Assembly: GCA_002238605.1 (NCBI GenBank)
Contig: MPMR01000002.1
Span: 186,001 to 250,000 of the forward strand
Direction of reading: 5' to 3'
DNA: 64,000 nt
From: BD2-11 clade cluster bacterium bin43
GTDB taxonomy: Bacteria > Gemmatimonadota > Gemmatimonadetes > Longimicrobiales > Gaopeijiaceae
Each line of letters starts with the position of its first letter. Position 1 is the stretch's first letter. Made by a program: the position numbers and the translations under genes. This document shows positions 25,038 through 34,600 of this stretch, in pieces. Under the pieces are notes generated by a model. It was not told the origin of the DNA. It saw nothing but the letters and a program-made list of their open reading frames with translations, and searched no databases.

Positions 25038-25940
25038 TCACGTCCGCTGGGCTCGGGCGCGGATGTCCACCCAGGTGTCTCCCAGCCCGATCAGCAGTGC
25101 CGCCGCGAACAGAAAGGGTGCCAGCAGCAGGAAGGCGAGCGCAAGCAGGACCCATCCGAGGGTGGACACGCCGCGGGTCAGGGCAACCGCCACGCCAGCT
25201 CCGCGCAACGCGTAAAGCGCGCCGGTGAAGGCGAGCAGGTTCAATCCGGCCCGGCCCGTGGCGCCGTCGGGCTGCAAAACGAACATCACCGCGCCCGCAA
25301 CCAGCAGCCACACCAGCTGGTCGTTGAACCGGAAGTCACGCAGCGGGCCAAGTCCTTCGCCGCTTCCGCGCACCAGGCGGACGTAGAGCCACCATGCGGC
25401 TCCCAGCGCGGCGAGAGACGACAGTCCGAGCATCGCCGGAAACAGGTTGCTCTGCCACTCCGCAGCCTGGAATACCGTGCTGATCACGGTCCCGGGGAGC
25501 GGAGTTCCGTCCCGGAGCACGCGCAGCGCTTCCAGGGACGTGCTCACCCCGTCCCGCAACCTGGTCGCCACCATCCGGTCGATGATTGCCCAGCGCCGGG
25601 GGCTCAGCCCCAGGGCGGCCCATGCGCCGGCACCGGCAACCGCGATGGCCAGCAGCGCCCGGGGCAGGAACCGCCGTTCGGGCCACCGCAGCGTCACGGC
25701 GGCGAAGCAGCCGCCCAGGATGATCGTCCATCCACGCTCGACGTACCACAGTCCGGATCGGGTCGCGCCCGCCAGCGCCATCACCATCCCCAGAGCGCCG
25801 GCCATCACGGGCAAGACCCGCTTCGCGGGCGCGCTGAAGACGAGCCAGGCGAAGGGGATCAGCACCAGGACGAGGGGAGCGAAGACCGAGAGCACCAGCG
25901 TCGCGAAAAACAGGGCTCCCGCCCGCCCCCAGCCCCTCAA
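25038..25940 (-). CDS. DUF2232 (YybS-like) integral membrane protein
   Basis: 300 aa with about eight hydrophobic helices. Short charged loops and the C-terminal-half motif FRFNDQLVWLLVAG are characteristic of DUF2232 proteins, which commonly sit between rpsR and rplI. The function is unknown; the family is related to membrane-embedded energy-coupling components. It is flanked by the rpsFR fusion 27 bp upstream and rplI 66 bp downstream on the same strand. Confidence 0.8.
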   Translation of the reverse strand: MRGWGRAGALFFATLVLSVFAPLVLVLIPFAWLVFSAPAKRVLPVMAGALGMVMALAGATRSGLWYVERGWTIILGGCFAAVTLRWPERRFLPRALLAIAVAGAGAWAALGLSPRRWAIIDRMVATRLRDGVSTSLEALRVLRDGTPLPGTVISTVFQAAEWQSNLFPAMLGLSSLAALGAAWWLYVRLVRGSGEGLGPLRDFRFNDQLVWLLVAGAVMFVLQPDGATGRAGLNLLAFTGALYALRGAGVAVALTRGVSTLGWVLLALAFLLLAPFLFAAALLIGLGDTWVDIRARAQRT

Positions 25941-25967
25941 CGCGGCCCCCGCCCGACCAAGGGCCGG

Positions 25968-26618
25968 CTACCCTTCGTGACGGCGCACGTAGGGAAGCAG
26001 GGCCAGGTAGCGCGCCCGCTTCACCGCCCGTCCCAGCTTGCGCTGAAATCCGGCGGCCACGCGAGTGGTGCGCCGGGGGAGGAGCTTCCCCTGCTCGGTG
26101 ACGAAGCGCGACAGCGTGGCCACATCCTTGTAGTTCAGGATCGTGATCGGGGGACCTTCGATGCGCCTGCGGTGCCCGCGTCCGCCGGAGAACTCGGGCG
26201 GGCTCGTGCGGACCTCGGCTTCTTCTTCCCCGCCCTTTTCCTCGCCCTCGGCGTTGTCGTCGCCGCGGGATTCCTCCGGCGCACGGGAGGCGGGAGGGGC
26301 CTCGGCAACCATCGACAGTCCCGATGAGGGTTCGCCCTCGTTTACGACGAGGAGGTACCGGAGCACGCCCTCGTCGAGCTTCATGATGCGCTCCAGCTCG
26401 GGCAGGCTTGCAGGATCGCCGAGAAACTGCGTCACGACGTAGTGGCCGGAGGTCTGCTTCTGGATGGGGTAGGCGAGCTTACGGCCGCCCCAGTGGTCCA
26501 CGACCCTGATTTCGGCGTCCCCGCCGGATACCAGGCCGTGGAATCGGTCCATCTTCTGCTGGATGGCATCCTCGCCCAGGGCGGGATGGAAAATCACAAC
26601 GAGTTCATAGTCGCGCAT
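25968..26618 (-). CDS. rpsF-rpsR: Fused 30S ribosomal proteins bS6-bS18
   Basis: 216 aa in one uninterrupted frame. The ATG at 26618 has a GGGAGAG Shine-Dalgarno and gives [12 protein letters not shown], the bS6 start; a 41-codon upstream extension is unsupported. Residues 1-95 are bS6 ([30 protein letters not shown]). Residues 96-147 are a Pro- and Glu-rich linker ([13 protein letters not shown]). Residues 148-216 are bS18 ([43 protein letters not shown]). bS6 and bS18 bind each other on the 30S platform, so fusion is structurally sensible. Elsewhere an ssb or priB gene often lies between the two genes; here it is absent. The bS18 part lacks the N-terminal Cys residues seen in some homologues. 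Confidence 0.9.
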   Translation of the reverse strand: MRDYELVVIFHPALGEDAIQQKMDRFHGLVSGGDAEIRVVDHWGGRKLAYPIQKQTSGHYVVTQFLGDPASLPELERIMKLDEGVLRYLLVVNEGEPSSGLSMVAEAPPASRAPEESRGDDNAEGEEKGGEEEAEVRTSPPEFSGGRGHRRRIEGPPITILNYKDVATLSRFVTEQGKLLPRRTTRVAAGFQRKLGRAVKRARYLALLPYVRRHEG

Positions 26619-26784
26619 GGTCTCTCCCATGGTCCGCGTCTTGACGGGCCTCGCTCCCGGGAGGGCTGTCTGCGGGAAGATTCCCTCCGGGGCCGAGGCG
26701 GGATCGGCAACGGAATATACCCTTCCGGACCGGAGCTTCAACCCGGAGGCCGCCGCGTGGGCAAGGGGTTCGGTCCCGGGAAGC

Positions 26785-27990
26785 TCAGCCGCTCCCTGCC
26801 GCTTCCTGCACGGCGAGGATCAGCGACGGATAGCGGCTGAACGCCCAGCGGGCCTCCTCGACGTCGAGACGTTCGCGGTTGGTGTGCGCGTAGCGCTCCT
26901 CCCCGGGGGCGAAGCCGATGGTCGGAATCCCGAACACCCCGCAGGTCCAGCCTCCGTCGGTGGCGAAGGTCCAGGGGCGGCAGTGGGCGGACGTGGCGGG
27001 ATCGCCGCGGCGCCCCACCGCTTTCGCGGCCGCCGTCACCACGGCGTGGTCGGGTTCCATGAGGAAACCCGGCGTGAGCAGGTTGCGGTCGGCGGACCGG
27101 CCCGTGTAGGAGGTCTGGCGCTCCGAGGCGAGGCGGCACTCGATCGCATAACCCGCCGGAACATCCGGGAGCACCTCGGCGATCGCGTCCTCGACCCGCC
27201 CGATGAGGCTGGCCTCGGTATCGGCGGGCAGGATGCGCCAGTCGAGCACCACGATGACTTCGTCGGGGATGACGTTGGGGCTCTCGGGGCGCACCCGGAC
27301 ATCGGTGGGCGCCAGGCTCGCCAGCCCCAGGACGGGATCGGACTCCTGCCGCCGCGCGAGGGCGGCGACCCCGGTCAGCACGCCGGGCAGCAGGTCGAGG
27401 GCGTTGCGGGCGCGGTCGGGGGCGCTGGCGTGCCCGGCGAGACCACGGATCACGACCTCGAGCTGCGCGCGGCCGCGGTGACCCAGAGCGATGTCGCCGT
27501 ACGTCGATTCGCCGATGATCACCGCCGCGGGATTCACCAGGCCCGACCGCACCAGGTTCTCCATGCCCCAGCCGCCCCGCTCCTCGTACACCACCTGCCC
27601 CACGATCACGTCGCCGGGCGCGCGGTCGGCGAGGGCGGCGGCGGCGTAGACCTGGAGCGCCATGGGGCCCTTGATGTCCATCGCCCCGCGGCCATGCAGG
27701 TGGCCGTCCACGACTTCGCCGCTGAACGGCGGATGCTCCCACTCCTCGTGGGCTCCCTCGGCCACCACGTCCAGGTGGCAGGAGAGCATCACCGGGGGCG
27801 CATCTCCCCTTCCCCTGACGACTCCGGCGACGCTGCCCAGCCCGTCGACCTCCACCCGGTCGAAGCCCAGCACGCGCATCTCCTCCTGGAGGCGGGCGGC
27901 GACTTCGCCCTCCTCGCCGCTCATCGAGGGAATGCGGATGAGATCGGCGGCGAAAGCGAGGGCGTTCTCGAAGGTCGGCTCGCGGTTCAT
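26785..27990 (-). CDS. M20-family metallopeptidase/deacylase (ArgE/DapE-like)
   Basis: 401 aa. Metal-site motifs are present: SCHLDVV (His/Asp), [11 protein letters not shown] (bridging Asp), VYEERGGWG (catalytic Glu pair) and a His in the C-terminal [13 protein letters not shown]. The smaller dimerisation domain lies between about residues 180 and 300. Family members hydrolyse N-acyl or peptide bonds, such as acetylornithine or succinyl-diaminopimelate. The [23 protein letters not shown]-type substrate loop does not settle which. It lies between hppA and rpsFR on the same strand with no arg or dap genes nearby, so a general peptidase role cannot be excluded. Confidence 0.85.
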   Translation of the reverse strand: MNREPTFENALAFAADLIRIPSMSGEEGEVAARLQEEMRVLGFDRVEVDGLGSVAGVVRGRGDAPPVMLSCHLDVVAEGAHEEWEHPPFSGEVVDGHLHGRGAMDIKGPMALQVYAAAALADRAPGDVIVGQVVYEERGGWGMENLVRSGLVNPAAVIIGESTYGDIALGHRGRAQLEVVIRGLAGHASAPDRARNALDLLPGVLTGVAALARRQESDPVLGLASLAPTDVRVRPESPNVIPDEVIVVLDWRILPADTEASLIGRVEDAIAEVLPDVPAGYAIECRLASERQTSYTGRSADRNLLTPGFLMEPDHAVVTAAAKAVGRRGDPATSAHCRPWTFATDGGWTCGVFGIPTIGFAPGEERYAHTNRERLDVEEARWAFSRYPSLILAVQEAAGSG

Positions 27991-28029
27991 GGGCTCAGGC
28001 TCCGGGTCAGGCGCGGGAAGAGGCGCGGG

Positions 28030-30147
28030 CTATCCGAGAAGGGCTTCCAGAACACCCCGCACCCACGACATGCCAACTCCGCCTTCCCCATGCACGCGCA
28101 CGAACCAGGGAGCCAGCACGAGGGCCACCACGCTCATCAGCTTGATGAGGATGTTGAGCGAGGGACCCGAGGTATCCTTGAAGGGATCCCCGACGGTGTC
28201 GCCCACGACCGCGGCCTTGTGGGGCTCGGAGCCCTTGCCGCCCATCGCTCCGCCCTCGATGTACTTCTTCGCGTTGTCCCAGGCGCCGCCGGCGTTGGCC
28301 ATGAAGAGCGCCATGAGCACGCCGGTCACCGTCGCGCCGGCGAGCAGTCCCCCCAGCGCCTCCACACCGAGAAAGCGGCCGACGATCACCGGCGACAGCA
28401 CGGCGATGACTCCCGGGAGGATCATCTCGCGCAGCGCCGCGCGGGTGGAGATGTCCACGCAGCGGGCCGAATCGGGTTTTGCGCGGCCTTCCATGATGCC
28501 GGGGATCTCGCGGAACTGGCGCCGCACCTCGGCGACCATCCCGGCCGCCGCGCGCCCCACGGCGGTCATGGTGAGCGCCGCCACCAGGAAGGGCAGCGCC
28601 GCGCCCAGGAAGAGTCCGATCACGACCAGCGGGTCGACGATGCTGATCCCGGTCTGCTGGAGGCCCACCTTGGTGGTATAGGCGGAGAAGAGCGCGAGGG
28701 CGGTGAGCGCCGCGGAGCCGATGGCGAAGCCCTTTCCGATCGCCGCGGTGGTGTTGCCGATCGCATCCAGCGAGTCGGTGATCCTGCGGGTCTCCTCCCC
28801 GAGGCCGCTCATCTCGGAGATGCCGCCGGCGTTGTCCGCGACGGGCCCGTAGGCGTCCACGGACATGGTCACACCCACGGTGGCCAGCATGCCGACGGCG
28901 GCGATGCCGATGCCGTACAGCCCCGCCGCCATGAACGAGACGAAGATCGCGAGGCAGATGAGAAGCACCGGGATCACCGTGGACTCCATCCCCACTGCCA
29001 GCCCGGTGATCATGTTGGTTGCGGAACCGGTGTCGCTCGCGCGGGCGATCCGGTGCACCGGCTTGCCGGCCGTGTAGTACTCGGTGGCCAGCCCGATGAG
29101 GATCCCCACCAGGGTTCCCGCGAGGATCGCCCAGAAGGGCCCCATCGGGGAGTAGGCGGTGTCGCCGTCGGCCAGCTGCAGGTCCAGCGATCCGACGATC
29201 AGGTACATCGCCACCAGGAAGAGGCCCGCGGCGACGAAGGTGACGTTGCGCAGGGCGCCGGCCGGGCTGCTGCGCTCAAGGACTTTCATGGCGGCGATCC
29301 CGAGCAGCGAGGCCACCAGCCCCGCCATCACCGTCAGCAGGGGCAGCGCGACCGTCTCCGCGACGCTGGCGGAGGTGAGCTGCGAGGTCGCCGCGATGGC
29401 GATGGTGGCAATGATCGACCCGACATACGACTCGAAGATGTCGGCGCCCATGCCGGCCACGTCCCCCACGTTGTCGCCCACGTTGTCGGCGATGGTGGCC
29501 GGGTTGCGCGGATCGTCCTCCGGGATGCCCGCCTCGACCTTGCCCACGAGGTCCGCCCCCACGTCCGCCGCCTTGGTGAAGATGCCGCCGCCCACGCGCG
29601 CGAACAGGGCGATGGAGCTGGCCCCCATCGCGAAGCCGGAAACGACCTCCGAGAAGCGCGGGAAGTCGCTGGTGCCGGGGATGGCGCCCGCGGCGAAGAT
29701 CCAGTAGAAGATCCCCACCCCGAGCAGCCCCAGCGCCGCCACCGAGAGACCCATGACCGCGCCCCCCGCGAAGGCGATGCGGAGCGCCTTGCCCTGGCCC
29801 TCGCTGCTGGCCGCGGCGGAGGTGCGCACGTTGGCGCGCGTGGCCGCCTTCATGCCGAAGAAGCCGGCGAGCACCGAGGAGGAGGCGCCCGCCACGTAGG
29901 CAACCCAGGTCCAGCCCGGTATCGCCACCGCCAGCAGGATGGCGACCAGCACGACGAACCCCGCCAGCACCGTGTATTCGCGGCGCAGGAACGCCATCGC
30001 TCCGTCGTGAATCTGGTCGGCGAGATCGACCATCACGGCCGAGCCCGGGTCCTGCCCGCGCACGTAGGCGAAAACCCCGCCGGCCGCCGCGAGCCCGACG
30101 ACGCCGAACATCCAGGCCCAATTCGCAAGGGGTACCAAGTCGTTCAT
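28030..30147 (-). CDS. hppA: Membrane-bound ion-pumping pyrophosphatase (K+-dependent type)
   Basis: 705 aa with about sixteen transmembrane helices. The PPi-binding core is intact: [20 protein letters not shown], then a [19 protein letters not shown] segment rich in Mg-binding Asp, and a C-terminal region with [10 protein letters not shown] and [11 protein letters not shown]. The signature [10 protein letters not shown] has Ala at the position that is Lys in K+-independent enzymes, so it should belong to the K+-dependent class, which includes both H+ and Na+ pumps; sequence alone does not separate these here. It couples PPi hydrolysis from biosynthesis to ion gradient formation. The gene sits between pth and the M20 peptidase. 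Confidence 0.96.
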   Translation of the reverse strand: MNDLVPLANWAWMFGVVGLAAAGGVFAYVRGQDPGSAVMVDLADQIHDGAMAFLRREYTVLAGFVVLVAILLAVAIPGWTWVAYVAGASSSVLAGFFGMKAATRANVRTSAAASSEGQGKALRIAFAGGAVMGLSVAALGLLGVGIFYWIFAAGAIPGTSDFPRFSEVVSGFAMGASSIALFARVGGGIFTKAADVGADLVGKVEAGIPEDDPRNPATIADNVGDNVGDVAGMGADIFESYVGSIIATIAIAATSQLTSASVAETVALPLLTVMAGLVASLLGIAAMKVLERSSPAGALRNVTFVAAGLFLVAMYLIVGSLDLQLADGDTAYSPMGPFWAILAGTLVGILIGLATEYYTAGKPVHRIARASDTGSATNMITGLAVGMESTVIPVLLICLAIFVSFMAAGLYGIGIAAVGMLATVGVTMSVDAYGPVADNAGGISEMSGLGEETRRITDSLDAIGNTTAAIGKGFAIGSAALTALALFSAYTTKVGLQQTGISIVDPLVVIGLFLGAALPFLVAALTMTAVGRAAAGMVAEVRRQFREIPGIMEGRAKPDSARCVDISTRAALREMILPGVIAVLSPVIVGRFLGVEALGGLLAGATVTGVLMALFMANAGGAWDNAKKYIEGGAMGGKGSEPHKAAVVGDTVGDPFKDTSGPSLNILIKLMSVVALVLAPWFVRVHGEGGVGMSWVRGVLEALLG

Positions 30148-30201
30148 CTGATCTGCTTCTCGTGAGGGTGGCGGTTCAGTCCCCGCCCTCGCGCGGGCGG
30201 G

Positions 30202-30765
30202 TCATCGGTTGTAGGCGTTCATCGCGGGATCGATTCCCTCGGCCATCCACAGCCGGGCTGCGGCAGGCAGTTCGTCCAGCAGGGCGACGACCACGTCCTC
30301 GTCATCCTCCGGCATCGGCGAGAGCACCCAGTCGGCCAGGTCCATGCCTTCGGGGCGGCGACCCACCCCGATGCGCAGCCGCGGATAGTCCGGGGTGCCG
30401 AGCACGCCGGTCACGGACCGAAGCCCCTTGTGTCCGCCGGCCCCGCCTCCGGGCCTGAACCGCAACCGCCCGACGCCGAGGTTGACATCGTCGGCCACGA
30501 CCAGAAGGTCCTCCCCGGCGCCGAATTCAGCCGCGTCGAGGTAGGGAGCCAGCGCGGCCCCGCTCCGATTCACGTAGGTGACCGGTTTCACCAGGTGCAC
30601 GGCGTGGTCATCGACGACGCCGTCGGCCAGCAGCGCGGCGCGCGTCCTCTCGAAGGGCCCGAGATCCCAGTCGTACGCCAGACGGTCGATCACCCACCAT
30701 CCCACGTTGTGGCGCGTGGCGTCATAACGGGGTCCCGGATTCCCGAGGCCCACGATGACCTTCAA
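30202..30765 (-). CDS. pth: Peptidyl-tRNA hydrolase
   Basis: 187 aa, normal size. The start MKVIVGLGNPGPRYDATRHNVGWW carries the catalytic His at about residue 20; NRSGAAL, VADDVNLGVGRLRFRPGG and GGHKGLRSV complete the active-site and tRNA-binding signatures. It recycles peptidyl-tRNAs that drop off ribosomes. The start lies directly after the stop of rplY with no gap, the usual rplY-pth pairing. Confidence 0.96.
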   Translation of the reverse strand: MKVIVGLGNPGPRYDATRHNVGWWVIDRLAYDWDLGPFERTRAALLADGVVDDHAVHLVKPVTYVNRSGAALAPYLDAAEFGAGEDLLVVADDVNLGVGRLRFRPGGGAGGHKGLRSVTGVLGTPDYPRLRIGVGRRPEGMDLADWVLSPMPEDDEDVVVALLDELPAAARLWMAEGIDPAMNAYNR

Positions 30766-31404
30766 CTAGGATTCCTCGACATCCTCGCCGGCTTCTTCGA
30801 CCTCGCCAACTTCCAGTTCCTCCTCTTCGTCGTCTTCAGGCTCCCAGGATGTCGCGATGTGACACACCAGCGTATCCGGGCCGGAGAGCAGCTCAACGTC
30901 CTCGGGGAGGGCGAGGTCGCCGAGCCGAAGCGACTCTCCGATCTCGAGTTCCGAGATGTCGGCGTGGATCGACTCCGGTATCCTTGCGGGCGTGCAGCGG
31001 ACATGCGCTTCGTGGACGGCGATGTCCAGGCGGCCGCCGCTGCGGGTACCGGCGGGAGTGCCGGAAAGCGAGATCGGCACGTTCAGTTCGACCGCTATGC
31101 CCCGGCGCAGGTGCATGAAGTCGACGTGGATGACGTCGGGGCGGAAGGGATGGGTCTGGATCTCGCGCACCAGCGTGCGCAGCGTCTCCCCGCCGCCGAT
31201 GTCGAGCTGGAGGACGGTGTTGGCCACCGGGATGGACTCGAACAGGAGGACCGCCTCCTGCTCGTCCAGCGAGAGCGGGATGGGTTCCATGTCCTTGCCG
31301 TACACGACCGCCGGGATACGTCCCGCGCGCCGCAGGCGGCGGGCGACGCCCTTGCCGGTCTTTTCCCTGCGCCGGGCCTGGAGGGAGGCTACTGCTACGC
31401 TCAT
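30766..31404 (-). CDS. rplY: 50S ribosomal protein bL25/general stress protein Ctc
   Basis: 212 aa, the long TL5/CTC form. The N-terminal 5S rRNA-binding domain is seen in KTGKGVARRLRRAGRIPAVVYG; the C-terminal beta domain includes HVDFMHLRRGIAVELNVPISL. It ends in an acidic Glu/Asp tail of about 25 residues, common in this form. It lies 18 bp after prs and abuts pth, giving the conserved order prs-rplY-pth. Confidence 0.95.
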   Translation of the reverse strand: MSVAVASLQARRREKTGKGVARRLRRAGRIPAVVYGKDMEPIPLSLDEQEAVLLFESIPVANTVLQLDIGGGETLRTLVREIQTHPFRPDVIHVDFMHLRRGIAVELNVPISLSGTPAGTRSGGRLDIAVHEAHVRCTPARIPESIHADISELEIGESLRLGDLALPEDVELLSGPDTLVCHIATSWEPEDDEEEELEVGEVEEAGEDVEES

Positions 31405-31422
31405 TTCGGGCTCTTCGTCATT

Positions 31423-32478
31423 TCAGGAGGTTGTCAGGGAGGATCGGGCCGCGCGCGTCGGCCACGCACTCGCTGGTGCGGGGTCGACGTCACCGGCCTC
31501 TATGACGATCGGGGCCTCTCGGGCCGGCATCCTGAACAGCTGGCTCACGGAGGAATTGGAGTGAATGTAGCGAATGGCGTCGGACAGCAGGCCGGCCACG
31601 GAGAGCACCTTCAGCTTGGGAAAGCGCAGTTCCGGAGATATGCCGATGGTGTTGGTGACCACCACTTCCTCCACCGGGGCCCCCTGCAGCCGCTCGGACG
31701 CCCTTCCCGACAGGAGGGCGTGGGTGGCGCAGGCGTAGACCGCGGCCGCTCCGCGTTCCTTCAGCGCGTAGATGCCGTTGGTGAGGGTGCCTGCCGTGTC
31801 GACCATGTCGTCGACGATCAGGCAGGTCCTGCCCTGCACCTCGCCCACGACGTTGACCACTTCGGCCACGTTGGCGGTGCGCCGGCGCTTGTCGATGACC
31901 GCCAGGGAGGCTCCGAGCCGGCGGGCGAAGCCGCGGGCCATCTTCGCGGATCCCGCATCCGGGGCGATGACGACCAGATCATCCAGGTCCATGTCGCTGA
32001 AATACCGCGTCAGCACCGGCGCCGCGTACAGGTGATCCACGGGGATGTCGAAGAATCCCTGGATCTGATGCTGATGGAAGTCGATGCCCAGCAGCCGGTC
32101 GGCACCGGCGGCGACGATCAGGTTGGCGACCAGCTTGGCGCCGATCGAGACCCGGGGCTGGTCCTTGCGGTCCTGGCGCCCGTAGCCGAAGTAGGGGACC
32201 ACGGCGGTGACGCGGGCGGCCGAGGCGCGGACGGCGGCGTCGACAAGGAGCAACAGCTCCATGATGTTGTCGGCCGGCGTCGTCGTCGGCTGGATGATGA
32301 AGACATCGCGCCCGCGCGCGTTGCGGTCCAGTCGCACGAAGATCTCGCCGTCCGCGAAATCCCGCACCGTGGCTCCGAAGGCGGACTCGCCCAGCCTCTC
32401 GCCGATCTCCGCGGCCAGAGGCCGATTGGCCCGGCCAGCAAGGAGCAATAGCGGACCGCGGCGGTATTGATCGTCCAT
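31423..32478 (-). CDS. prs: Ribose-phosphate pyrophosphokinase
   Basis: 351 aa from the ATG at 32478, where the family N-terminus (LLLLAGRANRPLAAEIGERL) begins. An in-frame ATG at 32547 would add 23 residues, and neither has a strong Shine-Dalgarno. Key parts: FADGEIFVRL, the ATP-binding YGRQDRK, DFHQHQIQGFFDIPVDHL, and the PRPP loop VDDMVDTAGT. It makes PRPP from ribose 5-phosphate and ATP for nucleotide, His and Trp synthesis. The C-terminus has a non-conserved tail of about 30 residues after the SVSQLF end typical of the family. Confidence 0.95.
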   Translation of the reverse strand: MDDQYRRGPLLLLAGRANRPLAAEIGERLGESAFGATVRDFADGEIFVRLDRNARGRDVFIIQPTTTPADNIMELLLLVDAAVRASAARVTAVVPYFGYGRQDRKDQPRVSIGAKLVANLIVAAGADRLLGIDFHQHQIQGFFDIPVDHLYAAPVLTRYFSDMDLDDLVVIAPDAGSAKMARGFARRLGASLAVIDKRRRTANVAEVVNVVGEVQGRTCLIVDDMVDTAGTLTNGIYALKERGAAAVYACATHALLSGRASERLQGAPVEEVVVTNTIGISPELRFPKLKVLSVAGLLSDAIRYIHSNSSVSQLFRMPAREAPIVIEAGDVDPAPASAWPTRAARSSLTTS

Positions 32479-32597
32479 GGAGGCGTCACCGTCAGCTGGC
32501 GTTGCGGAGGCGAGTTCGGCGTTACGGTAGCCGTTAAGTGTAGGCATCCCGGAGAGGAGCGTCAACGCGCCATCTGCTCGACGACGCCACGGGCGGG

Positions 32598-34412
32598 CTA
32601 TCCGACAATCTGCACCCGCCGCCGTCGAATCACGGGAGCCCAGTCGTCGACTCTGAGCTCCAGCCGAAGCTCGTAGATCCCGGGTGCCAGGTTTCGGAAA
32701 TCGAGGTCGACGGAGCGGAAGTGCGCACCCGGCCGCCCGGGGCTCGCCTCGCTCCACTCGACGTTCAGCGGAGCCTCCCTTCGGCGCAGCCTCAGGAACT
32801 CTCCCAGGCGGCGGAAGAACGACCGGTCGAGCGGCTCGATCGCCAGGCGATACGCGATCCGGGCTTCACCCGTCCCGAGCCCGTAGGCCTCCCACGCGAC
32901 AGCCAGCTCCTGCAGCCCGCCGAGCGCCAGGGATGGCAGGGCATGGTGCATCACGTCATCGACCGACTCGGGCGCCCGGTCCGGGGCCTCGATGACGAGG
33001 AAGTCGGAGAGATCGGGAATATCATCCGGATGCGGACCCAGGACGAGGTCTCCCCGCAGACGCGCTCCCTGACCGGCTCGGCGGTCGAGCGCCTCCACGC
33101 TGTACACATAGCTGCCCAGCGGCGCCATGAGCGACAGCGTGCCGTGTTCCGCCAGCATGCGGTGCACCGGCGGGCGGATCTCGCCGACCGTCTCGGCCCA
33201 GGGCACCAGGAACAGCCCGGCCTGTACATCCCGCCGCTGCTCGTTCCCTTCCCCGGGGCTGCCAGGATTGGACGCTGCTTCGGCCGTGTCCCGGGGCTCG
33301 AACCGGAACGGGGCCACCACCAGGAGCGAGTCGCCGCGGCGGAAGCGGGCGAGTACCGTGTGCATGGTCCCCAGTTCGGGGGCATACGACGGTGCGTACG
33401 CGCTACGGGGCCGTTCCAGCGGGTCACCCCAGACGGTGCCGGCAGGCAGGCTGAATCTGCCGGTCAGAACGCCGTCCGGCGGCATGTACCGCTCCGAGTG
33501 CGGAGGATGGCGCCCGGTTACCCGCGGACGCATGCTCGATCCGCTTGTGGGGACGTACCTGGACCAGCTGGTCTCGTGCCCGTAGCGAATGGCGAGTTCG
33601 TCCAGTCCGGACGTCCAGGGGAGCCCGTGGGGATTGCGCGCGCGCCGCTGAATGCGACCCCCGGTGTGCCGGCTCATGTGTTCGGTCCAGCGGTCGTTGC
33701 CACGCACCAGGTAGTAGGGATCGGCGAGTGCCCACAGCCGGCGGCTCGCCCGCTCGCGCGCTTCCGGATCGAGCCCGGCCAGGCCGGATTCGTCCATCCC
33801 CTCGAGCAGCAGATCCAGGGTCAGCCACTCCTCGGCCTCGCGCGCATCCATCGCTTCCAGGGCCACGCGATAAGCGCGCTCCGCGTCCTCGAAGCGTTCC
33901 AGTCGATGGAGCGCGAAACCGCGCAGCGCCTCGCACCAGCCAGGCTCGCGGGCGGTGCAGGCGCGGGCGACCGCGAGAGCCTCGTGCGCCCGTCCCGCCT
34001 CCACGAGGTAGTGGACGCGCTGGCCCGCGATCCAGCCGTCGCCGGGCAGCAGCCGCGCGGTGTGCGCCAGGGTGTCGAGCAGCTCCTCGCGCGCCACGGT
34101 GATCGCCACGTCCTCCGGATCCGGCTCGGTGTGGTTGTCTCCGTGCCAGTAGCACATGCGGCCGATGACCTCGTCGCACGGAGACGAGCCGGACTCAAGG
34201 GACACGGGCAGATGACGGACACGCAGCCGCTCGAAGCGCCGTTGGGCTTCGCGGCTTCGGTCGTGAATCGCGGAGGAGTCGGGCTCCGTCCCGGCCTCCT
34301 GCAGAGAGGGGTCAGGCGGAAGATTGCGCTCTTGCCCATGAGAAGGCGCGGCGGTGGCCGCGGACGGTCCGGCGAGGACCGTGGCCAGCGCGAGCAGAAC
34401 GGGCGTGAGCAT
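32598..34412 (-). CDS. Large exported protein of unknown function with TPR-like helices
   Basis: 604 aa from the ATG at 34412, giving a clear signal peptide (MLTPVLLALATVLAGPSAATA); the frame stays open further upstream, but there it reads through the tRNA-Gln gene. After cleavage, residues 85-210 contain helical pairs such as EALAVARACTAREPGWCEALRGFALHRLE and RFEDAERAYRVALEA, which look like tetratricopeptide repeats. A YLVRGNDRWTEHMSRHT segment precedes a large beta-rich region, and the last 60 residues read like an Ig-like strand set. No catalytic motif is seen. It lies 41 nt downstream of tRNA-Gln. Confidence 0.65.
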   Translation of the reverse strand: MLTPVLLALATVLAGPSAATAAPSHGQERNLPPDPSLQEAGTEPDSSAIHDRSREAQRRFERLRVRHLPVSLESGSSPCDEVIGRMCYWHGDNHTEPDPEDVAITVAREELLDTLAHTARLLPGDGWIAGQRVHYLVEAGRAHEALAVARACTAREPGWCEALRGFALHRLERFEDAERAYRVALEAMDAREAEEWLTLDLLLEGMDESGLAGLDPEARERASRRLWALADPYYLVRGNDRWTEHMSRHTGGRIQRRARNPHGLPWTSGLDELAIRYGHETSWSRYVPTSGSSMRPRVTGRHPPHSERYMPPDGVLTGRFSLPAGTVWGDPLERPRSAYAPSYAPELGTMHTVLARFRRGDSLLVVAPFRFEPRDTAEAASNPGSPGEGNEQRRDVQAGLFLVPWAETVGEIRPPVHRMLAEHGTLSLMAPLGSYVYSVEALDRRAGQGARLRGDLVLGPHPDDIPDLSDFLVIEAPDRAPESVDDVMHHALPSLALGGLQELAVAWEAYGLGTGEARIAYRLAIEPLDRSFFRRLGEFLRLRRREAPLNVEWSEASPGRPGAHFRSVDLDFRNLAPGIYELRLELRVDDWAPVIRRRRVQIVG

Positions 34413-34453
34413 CGGGATCGTGATGGCGGCTCCTCCTGCACGGCTGGAGCGGA

Positions 34454-34524
34454 TTGGCCCGGGTGGATTCGAACCACCACCGCCGGTTCCAAAGACCGGT
34501 GTCCTGCCATTAGACGACGGGCCA
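34454..34524 (-). tRNA. trnQ: tRNA-Gln (anticodon TTG)
   Basis: 71 nt without encoded CCA. The 7-bp acceptor stem pairs TGGCCCG (34518-34524) with CGGGCCA (34455-34461), discriminator A. The anticodon arm CCGGT-CTTTGGA-ACCGG gives loop anticodon TTG, reading CAA/CAG. The T arm contains GGTTCGAATCC. No adjacent tRNA is present. Confidence 0.95.
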
Positions 34525-34600
34525 CTCACGACGGCTCCCGGAATCCTACTCGCGCCGCGGCGCGGTCTCAAGAGCGAGGCGGCGCGGCGGGACGCCCCCC

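Noticed and set aside
26617-30165. 1182-codon open frame on the plus strand antisense to rpsFR, the M20 peptidase and hppA
   Set aside because: It is a shadow of three real minus-strand genes in GC-rich DNA. Its translation is His/Arg/Gly-rich low complexity with no family motif.
32479-32757. Long N-terminal extension of prs (start at 32757)
   Set aside because: Its sequence is Arg/Ala-rich and overlaps the end of the neighbouring gene; the family start fits 32478.
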